Below, piece after piece: positions 1-9,288 of a DNA stretch of 64,000 nt. Source of the DNA: Prevotella sp. oral taxon 475 (lineage in GTDB: Bacteria > Bacteroidota > Bacteroidia > Bacteroidales > Bacteroidaceae); assembly GCF_018127805.1 (NCBI RefSeq), contig NZ_CP072334.1:2272001-2336000 (forward strand), read 5' to 3'. The notes beneath the pieces were generated by a model. That model did no database searches, was not told where the DNA came from, and was given only the letters and a program-made list of their open reading frames with translations. Every line of letters starts with the position of its first letter. The stretch's first letter is position 1. The translations under genes and the position numbers were made by a program.

Positions 1-117
1 GCCGCCAACGAATACGAACGCCGAACAAAACTGATGCGGTTTGCACTGGGCCGCGGTTTTACGATGGATGTGATTAAAAGATGCATGAACGATGCCGACC
101 CGTGGCCCGATGATTAG
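1..117 (+). CDS. recX: RecX family regulatory protein, C-terminal fragment
   Basis: The reading frame open at the window edge gives 38 residues ending in TAG at 115-117. The fragment holds a basic stretch followed by FALGRGF and a short helix, which resembles the last three-helix repeat of RecX proteins, where a K-x-x-x-FLxxRGF motif is typical. RecX binds RecA filaments and modulates recombination. Only the end is present, so the call rests on one motif. The stop codon overlaps the start of the comF-like gene, so the two are probably co-transcribed. Confidence 0.6.
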   Translation, partial: AANEYERRTKLMRFALGRGFTMDVIKRCMNDADPWPDD

Positions 118-1045
118 CGTTTGGAGGCGATGGGCCGACTTGCTTTCGCCCCGCTCCTGCGCCGGCTGTCACTGCCGACTGGCTCCGGGCGAAGACTTTT
201 TCTGCAGTCGCTGCCACCTGGAAGTCCCCCGAACGTATTACCATCTCTCACCCTACGACAACGAGATGGCACGCCTCTTGTGGGGACGCGCATCTGTGGA
301 GCGGTGCACGGCGTTCGCATTCTACACCAGTAAGTCGAACATATGCCGCCCGCTGTATCGACTGAAATATGGCCATCATCCCGAGGTGGGCGTCGCCTTG
401 GGCAGACTCGTTGCTCAAGAACTCCATCCAACAGGTTTCTTCGAAGGAGTCGATTTCCTCCTGGCCATGCCGCTGACCCAAAAACGAGAACGGCACCGGG
501 GCTATAACCAATGCGAAAAGTTGGCGGAAGGCATCATCGACATCACCGGATTGACCTTGCTGCGCGGGGTGGTCGTACGCGTCAAAGACACCGAAACACA
601 GACGCACAAAAAAGGTCGGGAACGCATCGAGAACGTAAAGAATGCTTTCGCACTGGCCGAGAATGCCTCAGAATTGATTCATCGCACGCTCCTACGTGCT
701 CAAAAACAGTCGGCTTCACCGGCAGAACGCCTTACTTCCCTGCTCAACACCCTCTCTTCCCTGATCCGACACCCCTCTTTATCCTTCCTAAAACCATCTT
801 TATCCTTTCTAAAACCATCTGCCTCGCCACCCCACCCCTCGGTGCCTACAGGACTTCACTTCCTCTTGATTGACGATGTGATCACCACCGGCTCCACCCT
901 TTGCGCCTGCATGCAAGCCCTGAAAAAACTCCCTGGCGTCAAAATCAGCGTTCTCACCGTGGGTTTTTCCTCCTCGGCTTGCCCCTTGGGCCCTCCACCG
1001 GTAGAAAAAACCACATCTGCAGAAGCAGCAGACAAAACACCGTAA
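92..1045 (+). CDS. ComF family phosphoribosyltransferase-like protein with a long insertion
   Basis: The N-terminus has a zinc-ribbon pattern (Cys23/Cys26 and Cys38/Cys41), followed by the family's RGYNQ segment, a GRERIENVKNAF segment, and the PRPP-binding loop LLIDDVITTGST at residues 258-269. ComF proteins are linked to DNA uptake and phosphoribosyltransferase chemistry, but their substrate is unclear. The family is usually about 230-240 residues; this one has 317 because of a Ser/Leu/Pro-rich insertion at about residues 190-254, just before the PRPP loop. An ATG at 110 is an alternative start that would overlap the recX stop by a few bases. Both starts are in frame. Confidence 0.85.
   Translation: MPTRGPMISVWRRWADLLSPRSCAGCHCRLAPGEDFFCSRCHLEVPRTYYHLSPYDNEMARLLWGRASVERCTAFAFYTSKSNICRPLYRLKYGHHPEVGVALGRLVAQELHPTGFFEGVDFLLAMPLTQKRERHRGYNQCEKLAEGIIDITGLTLLRGVVVRVKDTETQTHKKGRERIENVKNAFALAENASELIHRTLLRAQKQSASPAERLTSLLNTLSSLIRHPSLSFLKPSLSFLKPSASPPHPSVPTGLHFLLIDDVITTGSTLCACMQALKKLPGVKISVLTVGFSSSACPLGPPPVEKTTSAEAADKTP
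777..818. repeat. 21-bp tandem duplication inside the comF-like gene
   Basis: Two adjacent 21-bp copies (777-797 and 798-818) differ at a single base and encode a repeated seven-residue Leu/Lys/Pro/Ser unit. The length is a multiple of three, so the reading frame is kept. The repeat lies inside the insertion that separates the two halves of the phosphoribosyltransferase fold. Confidence 0.9.
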
Positions 1046-1187
1046 ACGTCTTTTTCTCAAGTGCCTACCAAGATCTCTCCCCTTTGATCGCCCCCTTTTG
1101 CTGCTCAACTCCGCCATCCATTAGCGGTGAAAACGCAATGCTGTGGCAGATTGCAAGAAGAAAAATCAAAATTTAAGCTTATTTTAC

Positions 1188-1218
1188 TTGGAGCACAGGC
1201 AAATAAATTCTATATTTG
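1188..1218 (+). promoter_or_regulatory. Bacteroidales-type promoter of gdhA
   Basis: TTG at 1188-1190 and TATATTTG at 1211-1218 are separated by 20 bases, matching the TTG-N19/20-TAnnTTTG promoter of Bacteroidota. The expected transcription start near 1224 leaves a leader of about 50 bases before gdhA. Confidence 0.7.
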
Positions 1219-1275
1219 CAGCATCCAATTGACAAATTGTAAGTTTACTAACCCACCAATAAAAAGATTACAACC

Positions 1276-2613
1276 ATGGAAGTGGAGAAAATCATGCAAG
1301 AACTGGAGCGTAAGCATCCAGGTGAGCCTGAATTCCTTCAGGCAGTCAAAGAAGTGCTCGTTTCAATCAAGGATGTGTACAATCAGCATCCAGAGTTTGA
1401 AAAAGCAAAACTCATTGAACGGATGGTAGAACCTGAAAGGGTCATCACATTCCGCGTTCCTTGGACAGACGACAAGGGAGAAGTGCATGTCAACATCGGT
1501 TATCGCGTGCAGTTCAACGGCGCCATCGGTCCGTATAAAGGCGGTTTGCGTTTCCATCCATCCGTTAACCTCTCTATTTTAAAGTTCTTAGGCTTTGAGC
1601 AAACATTCAAGAATGCCCTTACGACGTTGCCGATGGGCGGCGGAAAGGGCGGTTCCGACTTTGCCCCCCGCGGACGAAGCGATGCCGAAATCATGCGGTT
1701 CTGCCAAGCCTTTATGACCGAACTATATCGCCACATCGGCCCGAACGAAGATGTGCCCGCAGGCGACATCGGCGTAGGCGGCCGCGAAATCGGCTATCTC
1801 TTCGGAATGTATCGCAAACTGACACACCAGTTTGAAGGCGTTCTCACAGGCAAAGGCTTGGAATGGGGCGGCTCCATCTTCCGTCCCGAGGCCACTGGTT
1901 ACGGCGCACTCTACTTCGTCAACCAAATGTTGCAAACCAAAGGCATCGACATCAAGGGCAAGACGGTAGCCTTGAGCGGCTTCGGCAACGTAGCCTGGGG
2001 TGCAGCCAAGAAAGCAAACGAACTGGGAGCAAAGGTCATCACTCTGAGCGGACCTGATGGTTACATCTATGACCCGGAAGGAATCAGCGGCAAGAAAATC
2101 GATTATATGCTCGAGCTTCGCAACAGCGGCAACGACATCTGCGCACCTTATGCAGAGCAGTTCCCGGGTGCTCAATTCTTCGCCGGTAAGAAACCGTGGG
2201 AGACGAAGGCAGACATCTATCTGCCATGTGCCACCCAAAACGAGCTGAACGGTGCCGATGCAGACAGCATCTTGGCGTTTAAGCCCGTCTGCGTGGCCGA
2301 GGTTTCAAACATGGGCTGCACGGCAGAAGCCGCAGAAAAGTTCGTAGCATCGAAGACGTTGTTCGCTCCTGGTAAGGCGGTTAACGCTGGTGGCGTAGCC
2401 ACGTCGGGCCTGGAGATGACGCAAAACTCCCTCCGTTTGGGTTGGACCGGAAAGGAGGTAGACGAGCGTCTGCACCACATCATGTCGTCCATCCACGAGC
2501 AGTGCGTAAAATATGGCACTGAAGCAGATGGTTACATCGACTATGTGAAGGGTGCCAACATCGCTGGATTTATGAAGGTGGCCAACGCCATGATGGCGCA
2601 AGGCATCGTATAG
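1276..2613 (+). CDS. gdhA: Glutamate dehydrogenase, hexameric NADP(H) type
   Basis: Catalyses reversible reductive amination of 2-oxoglutarate to glutamate, a main route of ammonium assimilation in Bacteroidales. At 445 residues the protein has the usual length of small hexameric GDHs. The substrate-binding segment GPYKGGLRFHP is at residues 85-95, the segment PMGGGKGGSDF with the catalytic lysine (Lys124) at 119-129, and the dinucleotide-binding GFGNVA motif at 235-240. It has its own promoter and stands alone between comF and the rlpA-like gene. NADP versus NAD preference is inferred from overall similarity to the 445-residue class, not proven. nrfHA further along the window would supply ammonium, the substrate of this enzyme. 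Confidence 0.95.
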   Translation: MEVEKIMQELERKHPGEPEFLQAVKEVLVSIKDVYNQHPEFEKAKLIERMVEPERVITFRVPWTDDKGEVHVNIGYRVQFNGAIGPYKGGLRFHPSVNLSILKFLGFEQTFKNALTTLPMGGGKGGSDFAPRGRSDAEIMRFCQAFMTELYRHIGPNEDVPAGDIGVGGREIGYLFGMYRKLTHQFEGVLTGKGLEWGGSIFRPEATGYGALYFVNQMLQTKGIDIKGKTVALSGFGNVAWGAAKKANELGAKVITLSGPDGYIYDPEGISGKKIDYMLELRNSGNDICAPYAEQFPGAQFFAGKKPWETKADIYLPCATQNELNGADADSILAFKPVCVAEVSNMGCTAEAAEKFVASKTLFAPGKAVNAGGVATSGLEMTQNSLRLGWTGKEVDERLHHIMSSIHEQCVKYGTEADGYIDYVKGANIAGFMKVANAMMAQGIV

Positions 2614-2620
2614 ACAGAGC

Positions 2621-2690
2621 GCGGGCCGGCAGACAAGAGACCGAAGGAGTGGCAATCCAAGTCTCTGTAAATAGGCATCATAGGGCCCGC
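2621..2690 (+). terminator. Nested inverted repeats behind gdhA, possible terminator or processed 3' structure
   Basis: An outer pair GCGGGCC (2621-2627) and GGCCCGC (2684-2690) encloses an inner pair AGAGAC and GTCTCT. There is no T-run after the outer stem, so this is not a standard intrinsic terminator. It may protect or end the gdhA transcript. Confidence 0.3.
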
Positions 2691-2718
2691 AGCTTCTATC
2701 ACTCATAAACAAAACAAC

Positions 2719-3417
2719 GTGACGCATTTCAGAAACGTATTGTTTATAGTACTCCTCACAACAGGCTTTATCCCTTTGTATGCACAACAAAGGGGTAAAG
2801 CCTCTTTTTATTCTCGGCGGGCAACTGGTGCACGCACCAGCAGCGGCGAACGGCTGCATCACGACAGCCTGACATGCGCCCACCGCACACATCCCTTCGG
2901 CACCTTGCTCAAAGTGAAAAACCTCTCTAATGGTAAAGAGGTAGTGGTGCGGGTGACCGATCGCGGTCCTTTCGGACGAGGCAGAATCATCGACCTCTCC
3001 TGGGCTGCGGCCAAGGCTTTGGGCATGCTCTCGCAAGGAGTTGCAGCCGTAGAAATTGTTCCGGTCAGGCCTACCACCATCCCCTTCAAAGACGATGCAC
3101 CTACCGAGATACCTCGAATGGAATTCGACCTCGTAGAAAATGATTATCCCGACAATGCATTCTGGAAGAAAGAGGAAACAGAGAAGGCTGCGAAGAAAGA
3201 CGGGAAGACGGTGGGTAAGAAAAGCGAAGCGGGCAAGCCGGAACAGTTGCCACGCCAACCTTCCTCGGGGAAAGAAAAAGAAATAGTCAATAAAAACAAC
3301 CCCACCTCCATCGAGACGACAAACCCGAAGAGAGATTCCCTTCATAAAAAGGCCATCACCCCCAAGCGGCGAATGGCGAAAAAACACAAGTTCAGTAAGA
3401 AAAGACGAAGGAAATAA
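2719..3417 (+). CDS. RlpA-like septal ring lytic transglycosylase family protein
   Basis: A secreted protein of 232 residues that begins with GTG. A hydrophobic signal peptide ends near residue 22 (LYA). Residues 25-115 form a double-psi beta-barrel of the RlpA type, with GKASFY at 26-31, the TCAHRTHPFGT segment, VRVTDRGPF at 78-86 and RIIDLSWAAA after it. RlpA proteins act on peptidoglycan in the periplasm. The SPOR domain of E. coli RlpA is absent; instead residues about 150-232 are a Lys/Pro-rich, low-complexity basic tail, strongest in the last 30 residues. Whether the enzyme is an active glycan cleaver cannot be told from the sequence. Confidence 0.85.
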   Translation: MTHFRNVLFIVLLTTGFIPLYAQQRGKASFYSRRATGARTSSGERLHHDSLTCAHRTHPFGTLLKVKNLSNGKEVVVRVTDRGPFGRGRIIDLSWAAAKALGMLSQGVAAVEIVPVRPTTIPFKDDAPTEIPRMEFDLVENDYPDNAFWKKEETEKAAKKDGKTVGKKSEAGKPEQLPRQPSSGKEKEIVNKNNPTSIETTNPKRDSLHKKAITPKRRMAKKHKFSKKRRRK

Positions 3418-3468
3418 ATAACGTTCCACACGTACAAACTGAACAAAAATCGAACCTCGAATAAAAAA

Positions 3469-3490
3469 AAAGAGATGAGTTGATCTCTTT
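3469..3490. terminator. AT-rich hairpin behind the rlpA-like gene
   Basis: AAAGAGAT (3469-3476) and ATCTCTTT (3483-3490) form an 8-bp stem with a six-base loop, followed on the plus strand by a short T-rich stretch. It is a weak but plausible terminator, some 50 bases after the stop codon. Confidence 0.4.
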
Positions 3491-3547
3491 CTTTCCCTAT
3501 CATCCCTCTCCCATCAACCACCATCCCAAGCCTCCCTGGCGTCAAAA

Positions 3548-3618
3548 CTTAGCTTTTGGCTCGTATTTTCTTAGTTTTTAGGATGCAAAAGCTAAGAAAA
3601 TACGAGCCAAAAGCTAAG
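3548..3618. repeat. Perfect 27-bp inverted repeat containing the AAAAGCTAAG word
   Basis: Left arm 3548-3574 and right arm 3592-3618 are exact reverse complements, with a 17-base loop that itself contains GATGCAAAAG. The arms begin and end with CTTAGCTTTT/AAAAGCTAAG, a word that recurs in other long intergenic gaps of this window (14578-14612 and 25341-25421). The structure lies between convergent genes (rlpA-like on plus, mini-protein on minus). Confidence 0.9.
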
Positions 3619-3669
3619 AGATGGGAAGGGGGTTGGTAAGAGGCCGATTAACAGTACTCTTTTAAGATG

Positions 3670-3708
3670 TAAGAGGTGGCTTCCTCATATTCAGGAAACC
3701 ACCTCTTA
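3670..3708 (-). terminator. Hairpin behind the LRR/mini-protein operon
   Basis: TAAGAGGTGG and CCACCTCTTA, extended inside by TTCCT/AGGAA across one mismatch, form a stem of about 15 pairs with a seven-base loop. It lies about 80 bases after the stop of the mini-protein on the minus strand. A downstream T-run is poor, so function as an intrinsic terminator is only likely. Confidence 0.5.
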
Positions 3709-3788
3709 AGCTTCAGGAATCGTTCTCTCGAACGAGAGCAAACCGTCTCTCTCTTCATGACAGGGAAACGCCCTACTCCCGGCAGTGT

Positions 3789-3986
3789 CTAATATGCTGC
3801 GTCTTCCCAGGGTCGTTCTTCAAACTGCGTTTCGTCTTCTTCGTCGAAGAAGTCGCCCTGCTTGGCGTCACCCTCGCTGATGGAATGGTGAGAGTTGACG
3901 GGAAACTGTTGCTGAGCCAGGTCGCCATCGGTTGTGAGACGGATGATGTGGCTGAGGGGCGTGGTGTATGTTTGTTTGCTTGTCAT
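3789..3986 (-). CDS. Acidic mini-protein following the BspA-like surface protein
   Basis: A 65-residue protein without a signal peptide. The N-terminal part reads YTTPLSHIIRL (polar start, proline, then a short beta-like Ile/Leu stretch) and the C-terminal third is very acidic (DFFDEEDETQFEE, then PWEDAAY). It starts 33 bases behind the 472-residue surface-protein gene on the same strand. A second protein of the same design (73 residues, 37026-37247) lies next to the fimbrillin gene at the other TG-repeat locus. Small proteins of this kind are common in Prevotella genomes but have no known function. None is assigned here. Confidence 0.6.
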   Translation of the reverse strand: MTSKQTYTTPLSHIIRLTTDGDLAQQQFPVNSHHSISEGDAKQGDFFDEEDETQFEERPWEDAAY

Positions 3987-4019
3987 TGTCTGATTGCTTT
4001 TTTACTTATACTTTACTAC

Positions 4020-5438
4020 TTATTCCTTGACTACTTTCTTTCCATTGACAATGTAAATGCCGCGGGTGGGATGAAGAACGCGACGACCTTGCAAGTCGAA
4101 GTAGACGTCTTCTTTACTCGGCTGGACTGCGGAACCAACGGAGCGGATGCTGGTAGTTTCGGGCGTGGAGAAGTCGATCACGAAGCTCTTGGCCGAACCG
4201 ATGGCGGTGCTGGGGAGTCGCAATCCGGCTTTGTGCGCCTTGAGATGGATAGAGTTGATGTCGTGCCCGGTCTGCCTGTAGAAGCCCTGTCCGTCGGGAC
4301 CGCTACCGAAGAGGAAGTATTTGTAGCCCGCAGCGTTGAGGGTTTGCTCGGTGGCCGTGCCCACAAGCAGATTCTTAGCAATGGTAACGGGTGTTCCGGT
4401 CAGGTTGGCCTTGTAGGCATAGGTATGTCCGGCCGTGCCTTTCAATATTACAGCTTGCCCGGCGGGGATGATGCTGCCGGCGGCAAAGGCCTCGGTCTTG
4501 GCTTGATATTGCCCGCTTTCCTTTTTCACCTCGGTGATGACGTAGGCCGTACAACCTGCCGGTACCTCGAAGTTGTCATTAACCAAATAATAGGTGGCAT
4601 AGCCACTGGCCCCAATTGTCACTTCACCATAATACTTACTGGCGAAATCAGACCATTTCTCAGCTTGGGAATATGCCGTAGCAGCATCAGCGGGAACAAA
4701 AATCTTTTTAATTTTTGGAAAATAGAAACCGGAAGAAGCCGTGGTTGGGGGAGTAGCATTCTTTATGCGAAGAGTCTCAAGATTCATTAAAGAAGCATAA
4801 TCCAGTGAATTCACTGCTGCCGGTAAGGTCAATTCTTTAAGTCCGATGAGTCCAATAAGACCGAGACTCGTTAGCGTTTCAGGAAAGATAATTTTACTGA
4901 TTGCGTCATTCATTCCTCCAAAGGCATCTGTTAGAGTGGTTACTTTAGTACGTGACAAATCCAAGGTTACTTCACTCAAACTGTAGCCAGAAATCTCTAC
5001 AAAAGAACTCTGACCCACAGTTTCTAATGTTGATGGAAAATAAATACTTTTAAAACCACCAAGAAACGTTAGAGAGAATGTTTTTAATGTTGTAAGTCCC
5101 TCTGGAAAAACAATCTTCCACTCGTCTCCAGCTAAACTTAGTCCAACATACGATGCTATCATCTTTATAGAATATTGATTTCCTCCATACATCACAGTTG
5201 CCGGCACATTGAATGTATCAATCCCTAAGCTTGTCATTTGTGAACCATACTTGTCTGTACTTTGAGGATTCACTTCTCCATCTGCCGTGGTGAGCATTAC
5301 ATACCTTTTGCTGGTATCGGTAATTTTATAATAAAGCCGAATACCATCAGAATTGGGCACCATGAAATCGTAAGCAGTTTGCGCATGGAGTAAAATTGCT
5401 ACCATGCATCCTAAAAAGACTAAAATGATTTTCTTCAT
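4020..5438 (-). CDS. BspA-like leucine-rich-repeat surface protein
   Basis: A secreted protein of 472 residues. A signal peptide (MKKIILVFLGCMVAILLHAQ) is followed by a central region, about residues 100-250, with repeats of the LRR_5/BspA type (patterns such as IVFPEGLTTLK, IYFPSTLETVG, IIFPETLTSLG and ELTLPAAVNSL). A second region, about residues 275-410, is rich in Gly/Ala beta segments. The end, with DLQGRRV and GIYIVNGKKVV, is the C-terminal module common in Prevotella surface proteins and resembles type IX secretion sorting domains. BspA-like proteins often bind host proteins or other bacteria. The start lies about 190 bases downstream of a long AC tract, so expression is probably phase variable. 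Confidence 0.85.
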   Translation of the reverse strand: MKKIILVFLGCMVAILLHAQTAYDFMVPNSDGIRLYYKITDTSKRYVMLTTADGEVNPQSTDKYGSQMTSLGIDTFNVPATVMYGGNQYSIKMIASYVGLSLAGDEWKIVFPEGLTTLKTFSLTFLGGFKSIYFPSTLETVGQSSFVEISGYSLSEVTLDLSRTKVTTLTDAFGGMNDAISKIIFPETLTSLGLIGLIGLKELTLPAAVNSLDYASLMNLETLRIKNATPPTTASSGFYFPKIKKIFVPADAATAYSQAEKWSDFASKYYGEVTIGASGYATYYLVNDNFEVPAGCTAYVITEVKKESGQYQAKTEAFAAGSIIPAGQAVILKGTAGHTYAYKANLTGTPVTIAKNLLVGTATEQTLNAAGYKYFLFGSGPDGQGFYRQTGHDINSIHLKAHKAGLRLPSTAIGSAKSFVIDFSTPETTSIRSVGSAVQPSKEDVYFDLQGRRVLHPTRGIYIVNGKKVVKE

Positions 5439-5525
5439 ATTCTTTTGTTTTTATCGTTGAATGTTTAACCTGAATCATCTGTTGCTATTTTCTTTCCGCC
5501 CCTTAACTAAAAGGCACAAAAAGAG

Positions 5526-5556
5526 AAACAAAGAGAACTCCTGTGAGCCCTTTGTT
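5526..5556 (-). terminator. Conserved leader hairpin (attenuator or terminator), copy 1
   Basis: AACAAAG and CTTTGTT arms enclose a small inner CTC/GAG pair. On the minus strand the stem is followed by a T-rich stretch (TTTCTCTTTTTG). The equivalent stem in copy 2 has G-C in place of an A-T pair, a paired change that supports a real structure. Being in the leader, it could act as an attenuator. Confidence 0.5.
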
Positions 5557-5628
5557 GATGGGGGTTGCGCTCGCTTCGCGCGCGCGTAGGAAAAAGCAAA
5601 AAAGTGTTACACTACAATAGGTGCGAAT

Positions 5629-5705
<77 letters not shown>

Positions 5706-6014
5706 GCAAATTATTGGGCACTACCAAATATAATATGTTAAAAGATGCAGAAAAATTCATCTTCCTCTGCAACATCGTTACACCGATATGTCTGTATCTG
5801 CTACACATCATATTCTCACGTTCTTCTGTCTTCTGCCTAAAAGTCTATCGCTCTATCTTGAGGCTTAATCGTTCTAACCTCTTAAAGAGCAGGCCTGTAA
5901 GACGGCGACAAAGGTAATACTATCTTTTGAAACAAGCAAACTTATGCACTTCATTATGCAGAAAGCTCGACTTTTCTCCGCTTTTTCGTTGCTATTCTCT
6001 TGCAAAATGCTGGC

Positions 6015-6054
6015 AACAAAAAACGTCTCTACCCCTTTGAGGGTAGAGACGTTT
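6015..6054 (-). terminator. Intrinsic terminator of the ribosomal protein block
   Basis: AAACGTCTCTACCC (6021-6034) and its exact complement GGGTAGAGACGTTT (6041-6054) form a 14-bp stem with a six-base loop. On the minus strand it is followed by a T-run. It lies 25 bases behind rplQ, the last gene of the block. Confidence 0.9.
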
Positions 6055-6078
6055 CATACATTTGTCAACCAGCCTAGA

Positions 6079-6585
6079 CTATTCTGCCTTTGCTTCTTCT
6101 GCAGTCTCCGCCTTGGGAGCTTCTTCTACAGGAGTTGCCTCAGTAACAGGAGCCTCTGCCTTAGGAGCAGCCTTACGACTACGACGTGTCTTCTTGGCTT
6201 CCGCTTTCGGTGTCTTAGCCATGTTCTCATCAAAGTCTACAAGCTCGATGAAAGCGATTTCAGCAGCATCGCCCTTACGAACACCCAACTTGATGATACG
6301 AGTATATCCGCCGGGACGGTCGCCCACCTTTGCTGCTACTTCTTTGAAGAGCTCTGTAATGGCATACTTGTTTTGCAAGTAACGGAAAACCACACGACGC
6401 GAGTTGGTGGTATCATCCTTCGAGCGTGTGATCAGCGGCTCTACATATTTCTTTAAGGCTTTGGCTTTGGCAAGGGTCGTAGTGATTCTTTTGTGCATGA
6501 TCAGCGAAATGGCCATGTTAGCCAACATAGCATTACGGTGAGGTGCAGTACGACCCAAGTGGTTGAATTTCTTATTATGTCTCAT
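6079..6585 (-). CDS. rplQ: 50S ribosomal protein L17
   Basis: The first 120 residues are a complete L17 ([20 protein letters not shown] start, VEPLITRSK segment, [17 protein letters not shown] end). The remaining 50 residues are a tail of Ala, Lys, Glu and Pro ([16 protein letters not shown] onward), of the kind found on L17 in Bacteroidota. L17 sits near the peptide exit tunnel. It is the last gene of the alpha part, 73 bases behind rpoA, and a strong terminator follows. Confidence 0.97.
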   Translation of the reverse strand: MRHNKKFNHLGRTAPHRNAMLANMAISLIMHKRITTTLAKAKALKKYVEPLITRSKDDTTNSRRVVFRYLQNKYAITELFKEVAAKVGDRPGGYTRIIKLGVRKGDAAEIAFIELVDFDENMAKTPKAEAKKTRRSRKAAPKAEAPVTEATPVEEAPKAETAEEAKAE

Positions 6586-6658
6586 TGTTCAATTTTCTTT
6601 TATGACAAGATGGATGCGGGAGAAAAGCTTGTACAGCCTACATTCTCACTGCTCGCTT

Positions 6659-7651
6659 TTAATCCTTGTCAAGTTTATACTTTGCAATATCGGTTCCAAA
6701 AGACAGATTCAGACCCTCGAGCAAATCATCAAGCTCTGAGAGCGATTTCTTACCGAAGTTACGGAACTTCAAGAGGTCGGTCTTGTTGTATTGCACAAGG
6801 TCGCCCAGTGTTTCCACGTCGGCCGCTTTCAGACAGTTGAGCGCACGAACGCTGAGGTTCATATCCACCAACTTGGTCTTCAGCAATTGTCGCATGTGCA
6901 ACACTTCCTCATCAAACTCTTCGTTGCCATCGACTTCGGGACTCTCAAGAGAAATCTTTTCGTCGGAGAACAACATGAAGTGATAGATAAGAATCTTAGC
7001 GGCCTCTTTCAGTGCATCCTTCGGACTAATGGAACCATCCGTCGTAACGTCAATCACCAGTTTGTCGTAGTCGGTCTTCTGCTCAACACGATACGGCTCA
7101 ACGGCATAACGCACATTACGGATTGGGGTGTAAATGGAATCGATGGGGAGTACATTTACATCAGTGCAGAATTCTCGATTCTCGTCAGCAGGAACGTATC
7201 CACGCCCTTTGTTAACGGTAAGATCAATCTGCAATGAAGCTTTGGCATCTAAATGACAAATCACCAAATCAGGGTTTAACACTTCAAATCCAGTCAGATA
7301 CTTACCAATATCTCCAGCTTTGAACTCTGTTACGTTCTCTACCGTGATACTAACTTTTTCGTTCTCGAATTCTTCTACTACTTGCTTGAATCTTACTTGT
7401 TTCAAATTCAAGATCATGTTGGTTACATCTTCTTTCACACCTGGCACTGAAGAGAATTCGTGCTCAACCCCGGCAATACGCACGGTGTTGATAGCGAAGC
7501 CTTCAAGAGATGAAAGAAGAATGCGACGGAGGGAATTACCTATGGTAACGCCAAACCCTGGCTCAAGAGGACGGAATTCGAACCTGCCGAATTTGTCATT
7601 GGCCTCCAACATTACAACTTTATCAGGTTTTTGAAATGCTAATATCGCCAT
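6659..7651 (-). CDS. rpoA: DNA-directed RNA polymerase alpha subunit
   Basis: A 330-residue protein with the standard two-part layout: N-terminal dimerisation domain with the [13 protein letters not shown] segment near residue 40, and a C-terminal domain containing [19 protein letters not shown] and [15 protein letters not shown], which contacts UP elements and activators. It nucleates assembly of the polymerase core. It lies 12 bases behind rpsD, as expected for the alpha operon, so its level is tied to ribosomal protein synthesis. Confidence 0.98.
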   Translation of the reverse strand: MAILAFQKPDKVVMLEANDKFGRFEFRPLEPGFGVTIGNSLRRILLSSLEGFAINTVRIAGVEHEFSSVPGVKEDVTNMILNLKQVRFKQVVEEFENEKVSITVENVTEFKAGDIGKYLTGFEVLNPDLVICHLDAKASLQIDLTVNKGRGYVPADENREFCTDVNVLPIDSIYTPIRNVRYAVEPYRVEQKTDYDKLVIDVTTDGSISPKDALKEAAKILIYHFMLFSDEKISLESPEVDGNEEFDEEVLHMRQLLKTKLVDMNLSVRALNCLKAADVETLGDLVQYNKTDLLKFRNFGKKSLSELDDLLEGLNLSFGTDIAKYKLDKD

Positions 7652-7663
7652 TAACTTAATGAT

Positions 7664-8269
7664 TTATTTAGAGTACAACTCAACGATTAACTGTTCCTTA
7701 ATGTTCTCAGGAATGTCGGCACGCTCGGGCTTATGCAGGAATTTTCCACTTTTAGAAGCATCATCCCACTCAATCCAAGGGAACTTGCTGTGGTTAAAGC
7801 CGGCAAGTGCTGCCTCAATTACTTCGAGCGATTTTGCCTTCTCGCGAACACCGACAATCTGTCCGGCTTTCACTGAATAAGAGGGAATGTTGACAACCTT
7901 GCCATCAACGACGATATGCTTATGGCCTACAAGCTGCCGTGCTGCTGCGCGGGTAGGAGCTAGACCCAAACGAAATACGACGTTATCCAAACGACTTTCG
8001 AGGTTCTGCAACAATACCTCACCGGTAATACCCTCGGCCTTTGCTGCTTTTTCAAACATATTGCGGAACTGACGTTCCAATACGCCGTAAGTGTATTTAG
8101 CCTTTTGCTTCTCTGCCAACATGACACCGTACTCTGAAGTCTTTCTGCGACGGTTGTTGCCATGCTGTCCAGGAGGGAAGTTTCTCTTGGACAAAACTTT
8201 GTCTGCACCGAAGATGGGTTCACCAAATCGGCGAGCAATTTTAGATTTCGGACCTATATATCTTGCCAT
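7664..8269 (-). CDS. rpsD: 30S ribosomal protein S4
   Basis: At 201 residues, with the [19 protein letters not shown] start and the S4 RNA-binding domain at about residues 90-155 ([30 protein letters not shown]). S4 binds 16S rRNA early in 30S assembly and, in other bacteria, represses the alpha operon. The Cys4 zinc motif of some S4 proteins is absent. It is followed after 12 bases by rpoA. Confidence 0.98.
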   Translation of the reverse strand: MARYIGPKSKIARRFGEPIFGADKVLSKRNFPPGQHGNNRRRKTSEYGVMLAEKQKAKYTYGVLERQFRNMFEKAAKAEGITGEVLLQNLESRLDNVVFRLGLAPTRAAARQLVGHKHIVVDGKVVNIPSYSVKAGQIVGVREKAKSLEVIEAALAGFNHSKFPWIEWDDASKSGKFLHKPERADIPENIKEQLIVELYSK

Positions 8270-8345
8270 TTTCTTTTATACTTTAATATTGTTGAATCTT
8301 TAACTGCCAATCGGAGTTCATTTCAAATCCGATCTTACCGCGTAA

Positions 8346-8732
8346 TTAAACACGACGACGTTTAGGAGGTCGGCAACCATTGTGAGGCAACGGCGTAACA
8401 TCAATAATCTCAGTTACTTCGATACCAGCACCATGTACGGCGCGGATCGCACTCTCACGACCATTCCCAGGTCCCTTTACGTATGCCTTCACCTTACGCA
8501 AGCCAAGATCGAAAGCCACCTTCGCACAATCCTCTGCTGCCATCTGGGCTGCATAGGGCGTATTCTTTTTTGAGCCGCGGAAGCCCATCTTACCAGCAGA
8601 AGACCAAGAGATAACCTGACCTTCGCTGTTAGCCAAAGACACAATAATATTATTGAAAGAACTATGAACATGAAGTTGTCCAAGAGCATCTACTCTAACA
8701 TTTCTTTTTTTTGCTGCTATTTTCTTTGCCAT
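8346..8732 (-). CDS. rpsK: 30S ribosomal protein S11
   Basis: A 128-residue protein with [15 protein letters not shown], the [17 protein letters not shown] segment and the conserved end [14 protein letters not shown]11 forms part of the platform of the 30S subunit near the mRNA exit. It lies between rpsM (133 bases upstream) and rpsD (76 bases downstream) in the alpha part of the block. Confidence 0.98.
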   Translation of the reverse strand: MAKKIAAKKRNVRVDALGQLHVHSSFNNIIVSLANSEGQVISWSSAGKMGFRGSKKNTPYAAQMAAEDCAKVAFDLGLRKVKAYVKGPGNGRESAIRAVHGAGIEVTEIIDVTPLPHNGCRPPKRRRV

Positions 8733-8865
8733 AATCTTCTTTTAGTTTAAAAGTTTTAAGTCTGCAAGTTTTAAGTTTAGGAATAAGTTCTAAAATAGGA
8801 GAATAAGATTCTCGACATCCAGAAACTAACGCCTCGTCTCTCAACTTTCAACTCTCAACTAAATT

Positions 8866-9246
8866 TTACTTAGTAGCTTTTTTCTTATTAGCAACAGTCT
8901 TCTTCTTTCCCTTACGGGTACGAGCATTATTCTTCGTGCTCTGCCCACGAACTGGAAGACCATTACGATGACGAACTCCACGATAACAACCAATATCCAT
9001 CAGTCGCTTGATATTCATCTGTACCTCAGAACGGAGGTCACCTTCTACTTTGAATTCAGCACCGATAATCTCACGGATCTTGGCTGCCTGGTCGTCGGTC
9101 CACTCGCTGACTTTCAGGTCGCGGCTTACACCTGCCTTGTCCAATATCTTTGCTGAACTACTTCGACCTATACCATATATATAGGTCAATGCGATTTCGC
9201 CACGCTTATTTTGGGGCAAATCTACTCCAACAATTCTTATTGCCAT
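8866..9246 (-). CDS. rpsM: 30S ribosomal protein S13
   Basis: 126 residues beginning [20 protein letters not shown], with the helix-hairpin [14 protein letters not shown] and the C-terminal RNA-binding stretch [21 protein letters not shown]13 contacts the 50S subunit and P-site tRNA. The lysine-rich tail ([12 protein letters not shown]) is normal for the family. Confidence 0.98.
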   Translation of the reverse strand: MAIRIVGVDLPQNKRGEIALTYIYGIGRSSSAKILDKAGVSRDLKVSEWTDDQAAKIREIIGAEFKVEGDLRSEVQMNIKRLMDIGCYRGVRHRNGLPVRGQSTKNNARTRKGKKKTVANKKKATK

Positions 9247-9288
9247 TTGTTAATGATAAAATGATTGATTTAAAATAAAAATTTCTCT

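Noticed and set aside
3885..4790. Plus-strand open frame of 301 codons opposite the LRR gene
   Set aside because: It is antisense to a protein with signal peptide, repeats and conserved C-terminus, and shows no domain of its own.
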